From: Chloroflexota bacterium
GTDB lineage: Bacteria > Chloroflexota > Dehalococcoidia > SAR202 > UBA11138
NCBI GenBank assembly: GCA_022566975.1
Contig: JADFHV010000167.1
Location: forward strand, 1-5,342
Length of the DNA: 5,342 nucleotides
Direction: 5' to 3'
Part shown: positions 1 through 5,342 of the stretch, piece by piece
Position numbering within the stretch: the stretch's first letter is position 1
Layout of the letters: every line of letters starts with the position of its first letter
Made by a program: the position numbers and the translations under genes
Notes under the pieces: model-generated
The model's database searches: none
What the model was told of the DNA's origin: nothing
What the model saw: the letters and a program-made list of their open reading frames with translations, nothing else

Positions 1-198
1 GGACGTACGGATGATGGCATCGCCGTCGTTCTTCACCGCGCGAGTAGGGAGGCAGCGCTGCGCGAGGGTACGTTCAGTCGCGGGGCATGGACCGTGCCAG
101 TGTCTATCTAGAGCTGTACCGAACCGGGCACGGCCTTTTACGGTTGGGAAATCGGCGGAGCGACGCCTCCGGTACGTGGACGCGGTAAGGTTGCTAGC

Positions 199-1563
199 AT
201 GTGCGGAATCGTCGGTGCGGTGACCTTTGACGGCAGCTCAATCGGGATAACCGAAGAGCGCCTGGTCAGAATGCGGGACACGATGGCGCACCGCGGGCCG
301 GATGGCGCCGGCGTATGGATGAGCGAGGACCGCCGGGTAGCCCTTGGCCATCGCCGTCTGGCCATCATTGATCTATCGCCCGAGGCCGGCCAGCCCATGC
401 ACGACACGTCGGGCGATCTGACCATTGTGTACAACGGTGAGATCTACAACCACGCCGAACTCCGCAGGAACCTCCAGGCGCTGGGCCACCGCAGGTGGCG
501 GACGGACCATTCCGATACCGAGGTGATTCTCGAGGCGTTCCGCCAGTGGGGCATTGACTGCCTGAGTCGGTTGCGCGGGATGTTTGCGTTCGCGCTCTGG
601 GACAGCCGCAGCCGTGAGCTCTGGCTTGTGCGCGACCGTATCGGGATCAAGCCGCTCTACTATGCCGAGCACCACGGCCGCTTCACATTCGCCTCCGAGA
701 TCAAGGCACTCCTCGCAGACCCCGACTTCAGCGCAGGCGTCAACGAAGAAGCCCTTTACCACTATCTGACGTTTCTCGCGGCGCCTGCCCCCATGACGCT
801 GTTCGCGGGCGTCAGCAAGCTAGCCCCGGGCCACTGGCTGCGAGTTCGTGCCGACGGGACGAAGGAGACACGCCGATACTGGGATGTCTGGGACCACGTC
901 TCGCCCCTGGTCGGCCGCACCGAGGATGAGATCTTCGAGCGCATCGTGACTGACTTGACCGAGGGAGCGGACGGTACCGACGTGAAGTCCGGGATTATCG
1001 GCGAGGTGGGGTGCAGCTGGCCGCTCACCGACAACGAGCGGAAGGTGCTGCGTGCCGCGGCGCGGGCGCAGCGCGTAACCGGGGCACCCATCCTGATCCA
1101 CCCCGGCCGCGACGAGGCCGCCCCGTTCGAGATCATCGAGGTCTTGGCCGAGGCGGGAGCCGACCTGGAACGGACCATCATGGGCCATATCGAGCGCACC
1201 ATCTTCAAGCTAGAGGACTTCAAGCGGGTGGCTGAGAGCGGGTGCTACGTCGAGTGGGACCTGTTTGGAAACGAGCGGTCGTACTATGGCCCCAACCTCA
1301 ACATAGACATGCCCAGCGACGCCACCCGCATGGACCAGATCGCGTACCTCGCCTCGGAGGGATACGGAGACAAGATGGTGGTGGCCCATGACATCTGCTC
1401 AAAGGACCGGCTGATCAAGTACGGGGGCCACGGCTACTTCTACATCATCTCCCACATCGTGCCGAGGATGCGGGCGCGGGGGTTCACGGAAGAGCTTGTC
1501 CAAAAGATACTGGTGGAGAACCCCTCGCGTATCCTGACCTTCACGGAGCCCAAGTCCGACTGA
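199..1563 (+). CDS. Chimeric ORF: AsnB-type glutaminase domain joined to C-terminal part of a phosphotriesterase-family hydrolase
   Basis: One 454-residue open frame contains two unrelated partial proteins. Residues 1 to about 245 are the class II glutamine amidotransferase half of an asparagine synthetase B-type enzyme. They show the nucleophile Cys2 right after the start Met, R53, the N79-G80-E81 motif in YNGEIYN, D106 in SDTEV, the RDRIGIKPLYY block, and a linker ending in RYWDVWDH. The ATP-dependent synthetase domain, whose SGGxDSS loop should follow, is absent. From about residue 250 the protein is phosphotriesterase family (PF02126-like): GEVG with E269 in the metal-bridging position, H301 in ILIHPGRD, H330 in MGHIERT, D398 in VAHDIC, and the typical NPSRIL end. 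The first third of that barrel, including the HxH metal motif, is missing. Glutaminase activity is conceivable, but neither parent reaction can be complete. The ATG is fixed by Cys2; a weak AAGG lies just upstream. The frame is a fusion by deletion or an assembly misjoin. Confidence 0.9.
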   Translation: MCGIVGAVTFDGSSIGITEERLVRMRDTMAHRGPDGAGVWMSEDRRVALGHRRLAIIDLSPEAGQPMHDTSGDLTIVYNGEIYNHAELRRNLQALGHRRWRTDHSDTEVILEAFRQWGIDCLSRLRGMFAFALWDSRSRELWLVRDRIGIKPLYYAEHHGRFTFASEIKALLADPDFSAGVNEEALYHYLTFLAAPAPMTLFAGVSKLAPGHWLRVRADGTKETRRYWDVWDHVSPLVGRTEDEIFERIVTDLTEGADGTDVKSGIIGEVGCSWPLTDNERKVLRAAARAQRVTGAPILIHPGRDEAAPFEIIEVLAEAGADLERTIMGHIERTIFKLEDFKRVAESGCYVEWDLFGNERSYYGPNLNIDMPSDATRMDQIAYLASEGYGDKMVVAHDICSKDRLIKYGGHGYFYIISHIVPRMRARGFTEELVQKILVENPSRILTFTEPKSD

Positions 1564-1595
1564 TTGGGTTGCGCTCATAGGTTCCCTCAAGCCGG

Positions 1596-1656
1596 CCCTT
1601 CGACAGCCTCAGGGCGAACGGTATCATACCCATTCAGGGTGAGGATGACCCGTTCG
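1596..1656. repeat. REP-like intergenic palindrome
   Basis: This element lies 30 bases after the chimeric ORF. It contains CCCTTCG...CTCAGGG (1596-1614, with CCCT pairing to AGGG) and then the inverted pair CGAACGG (1615-1621) and CCGTTCG (1650-1656), with CAGGGTGA between them. The CCCTTCG/CTCAGGG core also occurs in the right terminal repeat of the GIY-YIG unit at 3634-3662. I recall repeats of this wording as common between genes in environmental bacterial genomes, but I cannot count copies here. There is no T-run, so it is not an obvious intrinsic terminator, although as a hairpin between genes it could still affect transcript ends. Confidence 0.6.
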
Positions 1657-1718
1657 TGGGATCCGACTGTCCGGCGTGTCCACACGTTATGTTGGAAACG
1701 TAGGGCAGCGCTGTGTGT

Positions 1719-1768
1719 CTGCCCAGACCTTCGGCCAGGGCATCTGGCGGACAACGATATCTGGGCAG
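1719..1768. repeat. 9-bp perfect inverted repeat in the amidohydrolase leader
   Basis: CTGCCCAGA (1719-1727) is matched by its exact reverse complement TCTGGGCAG (1760-1768). The 32-base interior includes a smaller CCAG/CTGG pair. It sits 66 bases before the start of the amidohydrolase. It could be a leader hairpin, the decayed end of an insertion or a protein-binding site. There is no T-run after it and no riboswitch family that I recognise. The rest of 1657-1822 shows no convincing promoter or gene. Confidence 0.4.
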
Positions 1769-1822
1769 TAGCCTGATGGCAATCACGTCGGGTGGCCCTC
1801 GACACAAGGTGAACAAGAGGAT

Positions 1823-1827
1823 GGAGG
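1823..1827 (+). promoter_or_regulatory. Ribosome binding site deciding a GTG start
   Basis: GGAGG lies 7 bases before GTG 1835 but only 4 bases before the in-frame TTG at 1832. The spacing favours GTG as the start of the amidohydrolase. Confidence 0.7.
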
Positions 1828-1834
1828 TCCGTTG

Positions 1835-3214
1835 GTGAGCGCATTCGATCTTGTCATAGAGAACGGCCGGGTCATGGACCCCGAGTCGGGGATGGACAGG
1901 GTCGCCAACGTCGGCATCGCCGATGGGAGCATCCAGGCCATCAGTGCGGAGCCGCTGGAGGGACGTGAGTCCATCGACGCGAGCGGCCTCGTAGTGGCCC
2001 CCGGGGCCATAGACATGCACTCTCATGGACAGGACGACGAGAACTATCGCGTCCAGGCCAGGGACGGTGTGACGACGGCGCTCGAGCTGGAACTCGGGGT
2101 GTTGGACATCGGCGGGTGGTACGAGGAGCGTGAGGGCAATGCTCTCGTCAACTTCGGGGCGAGCGTGGGCCACATTCCCGTGCGCATGAAGGTGATGAAC
2201 GACCCCTCCACGGGGATGCTCCCCATCGGCGACGGCGCCTATAGGGAGGCGACGGAGGCCCAGATCGAGGAGATGAAGGAGCTGATGCACGTGGGACTTC
2301 GCAGTGGTGCGCTCGCGATGGGCTTCGGTCTGGCGTACACGCCGATGGCGACGCGTTGGGAGGCCCTCGAGATGTTTCGAGTTGCGGCGCGGTACGGGGC
2401 GACGTGTCACGTCCACATGCGAGGCATGGGCCACAAGGAGCCGATGAACAGCATCGAAGGGCTGTCCGAGCTTATCGCCGCATCGGTGACGAGTGGCGCG
2501 CCGTTACATCTCGTCCACATCAACAGCAGCGGGCAGCAGGCGGTTACGCGCCTGCTCCAGATGATCGAGGAGGCGCGGTCCAACAGCCTGGACGTTACCA
2601 CCGAGTGCTATCCCTATACCGCGGGGATGACCGGAATCGAGTCCGCCATTCTCGCCGAGGGGTGGCGGGAAAAGTTCGAATTGGACTACGGGGACCTCGA
2701 GTGGGCCCTCACCGGGGAGCGGCTGACCGCAAGCACATTCGCCGAGTACAGGGAGACCGGCGGTTGGGTGATCGTCCATTCGATGCGTCAGGACCTGGTG
2801 GACGCTGCCGTCGCAAGTCCGCTAACGGCGATAGCGTCGGACGGCTTACTAGACAACAGCAAGGGCCATCCTCGGACGGCCGGCTGTTACAGCAGGGTGC
2901 TGGGCCAGTACGTGCGCGAGTCGGGCGCGCTGTCGCTCATGGATGCCATCCGGAAGGCGTCGCTTATGCCCGCCCAGCGTATGGAGTCACTGGCGCCGGC
3001 GTTCAAGAAGAAGGGGCGTGCCAGCGTGGGCGCCGATGCCGACCTCGTGCTGTTCGACCCGGACCGCGTCATCGACCGCTCCACGTACCGGGAGCCGACC
3101 CTACCGCCCGATGGTATCCCGCATGTTCTGGTGAACGGCGTGCCGGTGGTCAGGGACGGTGCCGTACAGGAGGGCGTGTCGCCGGGTCGGGGGATCCGTG
3201 CGCCGGGGGCCTGA
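1835..3214 (+). CDS. Amidohydrolase family protein, D-aminoacylase / dihydroorotase-like
   Basis: Intact 459-residue metal-dependent hydrolase of the amidohydrolase superfamily, closest in motif pattern to N-acyl-D-amino-acid deacylases; it probably cleaves a cyclic or acyl amide in the cytoplasm. The N-terminal strand region (DLVIENGRVMDPESG, ...VVAPGAIDMHSH) and the C-terminal ADADLVLFDPDRVIDRSTYREP / HVLVNGVPVV block form the composite beta domain around the barrel. Barrel metal-site candidates, numbered from the GTG, are H62 and H64 (HSH), H192 and H194 (CHVHMRG), H225 and H228 (HLVHINSSG) and D336 (ASDG). The HPRTAGCYSRVLGQYVRE stretch is typical of D-aminoacylases. The GNCG cysteine of classical D-aminoacylases is absent: after GVTT the sequence reads ALELELG, so E84 or E86 may supply the bridging ligand. 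Length is near the family norm. The substrate cannot be assigned. No terminator is visible downstream. Confidence 0.88.
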   Translation: MSAFDLVIENGRVMDPESGMDRVANVGIADGSIQAISAEPLEGRESIDASGLVVAPGAIDMHSHGQDDENYRVQARDGVTTALELELGVLDIGGWYEEREGNALVNFGASVGHIPVRMKVMNDPSTGMLPIGDGAYREATEAQIEEMKELMHVGLRSGALAMGFGLAYTPMATRWEALEMFRVAARYGATCHVHMRGMGHKEPMNSIEGLSELIAASVTSGAPLHLVHINSSGQQAVTRLLQMIEEARSNSLDVTTECYPYTAGMTGIESAILAEGWREKFELDYGDLEWALTGERLTASTFAEYRETGGWVIVHSMRQDLVDAAVASPLTAIASDGLLDNSKGHPRTAGCYSRVLGQYVRESGALSLMDAIRKASLMPAQRMESLAPAFKKKGRASVGADADLVLFDPDRVIDRSTYREPTLPPDGIPHVLVNGVPVVRDGAVQEGVSPGRGIRAPGA

Positions 3215-3268
3215 CGATCTGGTGGGGGCGGGGATGATTGGCGACCGACTACGGTAGTACGGGCTTAG

Positions 3269-3325
3269 TGTCATTCTGAGGAGTCCTTGCTCCGAAGGGC
3301 GACGAAGAATCTGGTGGCTGGGGGG
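3269..3325 (+). repeat. Left terminal inverted repeat of the GIY-YIG unit
   Basis: It can form a stem of ATTCT (3273-3277) with AGAAT (3306-3310), with an inner stem GGAG (3280-3283) and CTCC (3290-3293). Its last bases are a G-run (3320-3325) that may act as a poor ribosome binding site for the GTG at 3330. The wording TGTCATTCTGAGGAG...CGAAGAATCT resembles an intergenic repeat I recall from many environmental genomes. Confidence 0.6.
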
Positions 3326-3329
3326 CTCC

Positions 3330-3665
3330 GTGAAGCAGTTCTACGTCTACATTATGACGAACCATCGAGGGACGCTATACACCGGCGTGACGAGCGACCT
3401 CGCTCGTCGAGTGTATGAACACCGTCAGAAGCGCGTGGATGGATTCACCAACCGATATAACATCTCGAAGCTGGTCCATTACGAGGCGACAGCCAATGTC
3501 GAGTCGGCCATTGCGCGGGAAAAGCAGATCAAAGGCTGGCTGCGTAGCAAGAAAGTGGAGCTGATCGAGTCGCTCAATCCGTCTTGGGTGGACCTGGCCA
3601 GCGAGTGGGAAGGAATCCCCCGACCCCACCAGACCCTTCGCCCGCCGCTGGCGGACTCAGGGTGA
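3330..3665 (+). CDS. Small GIY-YIG endonuclease-like protein (COG2827/YhbQ type)
   Basis: A 111-residue single-domain GIY-YIG nuclease, predicted to nick or cut DNA. Visible signature: Y5-V6-Y7 (the GIY element), L16-Y17-T18-G19 (the YIG element), the catalytic-arginine helix DLARRVYEH (R27, H31), the catalytic E64 in AIAREKQIKGW, and N83-P84-S-W-V-D-L. All key residues are present. There is no ATG near the N-terminus, so GTG 3330 is chosen because it places the YVYI strand at residue 4. The domain ends near residue 94. The tail GIPRPHQTLRPPLADSG is translated from the right inverted repeat, and the TGA stop overlaps that repeat's terminal TGACA. Relatives are often multicopy and of unknown role; here the packaging between repeats suggests a link to repeat mobility or maintenance (inference). 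The stop is 22 bases from the end of the convergent RraA-like gene. Confidence 0.88.
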   Translation: MKQFYVYIMTNHRGTLYTGVTSDLARRVYEHRQKRVDGFTNRYNISKLVHYEATANVESAIAREKQIKGWLRSKKVELIESLNPSWVDLASEWEGIPRPHQTLRPPLADSG

Positions 3666-3667
3666 CA
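3617..3667 (-). repeat. Right terminal inverted repeat of the GIY-YIG unit
   Basis: It contains a strong hairpin, CCGCC-gct-GGCGG (3642-3654), nested inside CCCT (3634-3637) and AGGG (3659-3662). In reverse complement it follows the left repeat. It encodes the last residues and the stop of the GIY-YIG protein. As a hairpin between two convergent genes it could also end transcripts, but it has no T-run. Confidence 0.6.
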
Positions 3668-3687
3668 TTCGACGCGGTATCAGACCA

Positions 3688-4371
3688 CTAAGAAGACAGC
3701 AGCTTGTCCAGGGTCATGTCCGGCGCCCGCAGCTTGGCGAAGAGCTCGGCCTCTCGTTGCGCGACCTCGCTGGCCCTGTCGTAGACCTGGTCCGCAGCCT
3801 CGGCGGGGATGGTCACCACGCCATTGACGTCGGCGTGCAGGATGTCGCCGGGCCTCACCGTCATGCCGTCTATGACGACGGTGCTACCTATGTCCAGCCA
3901 GCGTAGCTGACCGTGCATCGGCGATAGCCCCGCCGCCCAGCAGGCCAGTGGCACCTCCCGCACGCCCTCGAGGTCGCGGATGCACCCGTTCGTCAGGTAG
4001 CCTTCGGCGCCGGCCATCCGCATCCGGGTCGCCATTCCGTCGCCTATGGTGACCGTGTATCTTGGACGCGGTCCCACCGACTCGATGACGGCGAACACGG
4101 GCAGCGACTCGCCGCCGTCGCCTTTGCCGGCGTCGGCCATCATGCGGAGCCAGCCGTCGAACAGGGACTCCCACTTTTCGACACCCGGGGACGTCGTGTC
4201 CATCCGGGCCGTGACGGCCACCCCGACTCTGCGGCCCATCTCGGGCATCAGGTGCTTGATGTCAGGGCCGGTGTAGCCGTAGGAGTCGTCTCGGACCCCC
4301 AGCAGACCGAGCCCGTTGGCCACGGTTGGTGTATCGAACTCCAGCAGTTTTTTGACCTTCGTTACGTCCAA
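3688..4371 (-). CDS. RraA-like / 4-hydroxy-4-methyl-2-oxoglutarate aldolase-type family protein
   Basis: Intact 227-residue member of the RraA-like fold family, often mislabelled dimethylmenaquinone methyltransferase. Members either act as divalent-metal-dependent class II pyruvate aldolases or decarboxylases (HMG/CHA aldolase) or bind RNase E (RraA proper). The aldolase-type motifs are visible: G110-D111-G112 followed by a conserved A/G-rich helix, GYLTNGCIRD with R132 and D133 (the substrate Arg and metal Asp of the aldolases), and PGDILHADVNGVVTIP (G175-D176, D181) near the C-terminus. Retention of the G-x-x-R-D motif favours an enzyme, probably cleaving a short oxo-acid. The start is TTG 4371, backed by a perfect AAGGAGG six bases upstream. 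It is divergent from the gamma-glutamyltransferase fragment. Its substrate is unknown. Confidence 0.88.
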   Translation of the reverse strand: MDVTKVKKLLEFDTPTVANGLGLLGVRDDSYGYTGPDIKHLMPEMGRRVGVAVTARMDTTSPGVEKWESLFDGWLRMMADAGKGDGGESLPVFAVIESVGPRPRYTVTIGDGMATRMRMAGAEGYLTNGCIRDLEGVREVPLACWAAGLSPMHGQLRWLDIGSTVVIDGMTVRPGDILHADVNGVVTIPAEAADQVYDRASEVAQREAELFAKLRAPDMTLDKLLSS

Positions 4372-4377
4372 GGGCGT

Positions 4378-4384
4378 CCTCCTT
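4378..4384 (-). promoter_or_regulatory. Consensus Shine-Dalgarno deciding a TTG start
   Basis: AAGGAGG on the minus strand sits six bases before the TTG at 4371. This supports the rare start codon, with no ATG or GTG better placed. Confidence 0.85.
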
Positions 4385-4406
4385 ATGGCTCAGATGCGTC
4401 GGCGAC

Positions 4407-4412
4407 ATTCTA
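4407..4412 (-). promoter_or_regulatory. Possible -10 box for the RraA-like gene
   Basis: TAGAAT on the minus strand (5 of 6 to TATAAT), within TTATAGAATG, lies about 35 bases before the TTG start. No matching -35 hexamer is found at 16-18 bases, so this is tentative. Confidence 0.3.
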
Positions 4413-4453
4413 TAACGAGTCCGGCCGTCGGGCATCCCGCAAGACCTAGTCGA

Positions 4454-4482
4454 TTGACAAGCAGAGGGCCTGCCGGTATGTT
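4454..4482 (+). promoter_or_regulatory. Sigma-70-type promoter for the gamma-glutamyltransferase gene
   Basis: TTGACA (4454-4459, perfect -35) is followed by a 17-base spacer and TATGTT (4477-4482, 4 of 6 to the -10 consensus). Transcription would begin near 4489, giving a leader of about 30 bases that contains the GGAGG at 4507-4511. It is the only convincing promoter in the window. Confidence 0.65.
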
Positions 4483-4518
4483 CGAGCGGTCCTAAAGTCC
4501 GTGGGTGGAGGCAGAGGC

Positions 4519-5115
4519 ATGAAAGGCGTCGTCGTGTGCCCATCGGTGGAGGCGGTGGAGGTGGGCCGTCGGATTCTTGAAGACGGCGGAAACGCCGTCG
4601 ACGCGGCGGTGGCGACGGCCTTTGCCCAGGGCATCGCTGAGCCTCAGGTGACCAGCATCGGAGGCAACGGGACGCTTCAGGTGTTCCACGCGGAGTCCGG
4701 CCAGCACCTGGTAATCGACTTCTACGGGCGCGCCCCGCTGAAGGCGACGACGGCCATGTGGGCCGACAAGGTCATCGAGCGCCTGCCCGCCGACATGTGG
4801 GCGCTGGAGGGACAGGTCAACCAGAAGGGCTATCTGTCCGTCACCGTTCCCGGCACCCTCATGGCCCTGCACGAGGTTGCGAGCCGGTTCGCCACCATGC
4901 CCTGGAAGGAGCTGCTGGCGCCGGCCATAGAGCTGGCGGAGACCGGCTTCACGGTACAGGATGAGCTGGCGACGAGCTGGGTGAGGGAGGGGATGCTGGG
5001 GTACGCCAACACCGAGGACATCCTGATGGCCGGCGTCGCCGCGGGCGGCCACCAACAGATCGCTCAACTGTCGAAGGTTGGGCCCCCCCAGGTGGTTCAA
5101 CTGGCGGCGGTGTAA
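4519..5115 (+). pseudogene. Gamma-glutamyltransferase family protein, truncated (N-terminal third only)
   Basis: The first about 172 residues match the start of the gamma-glutamyltransferase family, Ntn-hydrolases that move or hydrolyse gamma-glutamyl groups after self-cleavage. Visible landmarks are GGNAVDAAVATAFAQGIAEP (23-42), SIGGNG (46-51), R71 in FYGRAPLKA (the position of the family's substrate-binding Arg), LSVTVPGTLMAL (106-117) and PWKELLAPAIELAETGFTV (128-146). From about residue 173 the frame reads the antisense of a MarR gene and stops at 5115. The remaining two thirds, with the processing site and the catalytic Thr of the small subunit, is missing, so no activity is expected. 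ATG 4519 is chosen over the in-frame GTG 4501 because GGAGG (4507-4511) sits 7 bases before it. No signal peptide is seen, so if intact it would be a cytoplasmic type. It is divergent from the RraA-like gene and has its own promoter. Confidence 0.85.
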
Positions 5116-5342
5116 ACCTGAAATGGGGGCATCCAGCCGCCGGATGATTTGCAGGCCCTCTCCGGTGACGCGTGTCTTCACTACCCGTCGGTCCTCGTGA
5201 TCACGCCAGCGGATGACGAGCTTGCGTACCCCAAGCCGATCCAGCAGGCGCGTGACGTCCGGGTCGCGGGTCATCATCTGCTCGGCAATTTGACCGCAGG
5301 TAAGCCCTTCTGAGCCGGCAGCGCGCAGGATGCGTAAGACGT
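5035..5342 (-). CDS. MarR-family transcriptional regulator, partial (5' end outside window, 3' end fused)
   Basis: The minus-strand frame entering from the right edge reads VLRILRAAGSEGLTCGQIAEQM, then MTRDPDVTRLLDRLGVRKLVIRWRDHEDRRVVKTRVTGEGL and ends with LRQLSDLLVAAR. This is the MarR winged helix-turn-helix: the recognition helix region (TRDPDVTRLLDRL), the wing with the hallmark DRR, and the C-terminal dimer helix. Such proteins repress nearby genes and respond to small phenolic or other ligands. The N-terminal dimerisation helix lies beyond the window. Met codons at 5272-5277 are internal, not the start. The natural stop has been lost: the frame runs on through gamma-glutamyltransferase antisense to a TAG at 4492-4494. 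Residues up to about 5041 look native, so the protein core is nearly whole apart from its last few residues. Confidence 0.85.

Larger units (their letters stand above)
3269..3667. mobile_element. 399-bp inverted-repeat unit carrying a GIY-YIG nuclease gene
   Basis: The unit begins TGTCATTCTGAG and ends CTCAGGGTGACA. Reading the right end in reverse complement gives TGTCA..CTGAG, GTCC, GGGCGA, GAAG, TCTGGTGG and a G-run in the same order as the left end, so the ends are imperfect inverted repeats of about 50-57 bp. Almost everything between them is the GIY-YIG gene: its start lies 5 bases after the left repeat and its stop is inside the right repeat. Each end can fold into its own hairpin. No clear target-site duplication adjoins the ends. 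Mobility is inferred from this layout, not shown. Confidence 0.55.

Noticed and set aside
1..111. Open frame from the left edge to a TAG at 109-111 (ending ...WTVPVSI) as the end of an upstream gene
   Set aside because: Only 36 residues, no recognisable motif, and competing open frames exist over the same bases. Positions 1-198 are left unannotated.
1688..1693. TATGTT as a -10 box for the amidohydrolase
   Set aside because: The hexamer 17 bases upstream (GACTGT) is unlike TTGACA, and no other spacing gives a good -35.
1634..2434. Long minus-strand frame of 266 codons opposite the amidohydrolase
   Set aside because: Antisense shadow of a clearly conserved gene; Arg/His-rich, low-complexity translation with no domain.
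2356..3237. Plus-strand 293-codon frame overlapping the amidohydrolase
   Set aside because: Out-of-frame shadow with Arg/Gly-rich composition; the overlapping frame carries all the conserved motifs.
3634..3662. Hairpin as an intrinsic terminator for the convergent genes
   Set aside because: The stem is strong but no T-run follows on either strand. It is better explained as the end structure of the repeat unit.
3252..3679. CGGTA on both sides of the GIY-YIG unit as a target-site duplication
   Set aside because: The copies lie 12 and 7 bases away from the repeat ends rather than next to them, and 5 bases can match by chance.
4492..5030. Minus-strand frame continuing the MarR protein
   Set aside because: This part is antisense of the conserved gamma-glutamyltransferase codons and has no MarR similarity. 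It is read-through after loss of the MarR stop.
1..5342. CRISPR array, tRNA or rRNA genes
   Set aside because: No regularly spaced direct repeats and no tRNA cloverleaf or rRNA sequence were recognised on either strand.

Overview
The window is GC-rich, densely coding bacterial DNA that uses GTG and TTG starts freely. Its genes are mostly catabolic or hydrolytic: a phosphotriesterase-family piece, a D-aminoacylase-type amidohydrolase, an RraA-like protein, a gamma-glutamyltransferase piece and a MarR regulator piece. This mix, together with palindromic intergenic repeats of the CCCTTCG...CTCAGGG type, resembles metagenomic Chloroflexota (Dehalococcoidia/SAR202-like). That assignment is an inference from gene content, not a proof.

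Layout from left to right. Positions 1-198 hold no gene I can support. 199-1563 (+) is one open frame that joins the N-terminal glutaminase half of an AsnB-type asparagine synthetase to the C-terminal part of a phosphotriesterase-family metal hydrolase. 1564-1834 is intergenic, with a REP-like palindrome and a second inverted repeat. 1835-3214 (+) is an intact amidohydrolase. 3269-3667 is a compact 399-bp unit: imperfect terminal inverted repeats enclose a small GIY-YIG nuclease gene, and the right repeat supplies that protein's C-terminal tail and stop codon. 3688-4371 (-) is an intact RraA-like protein with a TTG start behind a perfect Shine-Dalgarno. The divergent region 4385-4518 has a near-consensus promoter (TTGACA, 17-nt spacer, TATGTT) reading right. 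It drives 4519-5115 (+), the N-terminal third of a gamma-glutamyltransferase, which runs without a break into the antisense of a MarR-family regulator (about 5035-5342, -) that continues past the right edge.

Two things stand out. First, the GIY-YIG gene packaged between inverted repeats, with a related palindrome standing alone elsewhere in the window, looks like a minimal mobile or REP-like unit with its own nuclease. Second, there are two abrupt gene-to-gene junctions (near 925-955 and near 5030-5045), each keeping only part of two unrelated genes. They could be real deletions or rearrangements or assembly chimeras, and the sequence alone cannot decide. Because of them, the physical linkage of the AsnB part, the central block and the MarR part should be treated as unproven.
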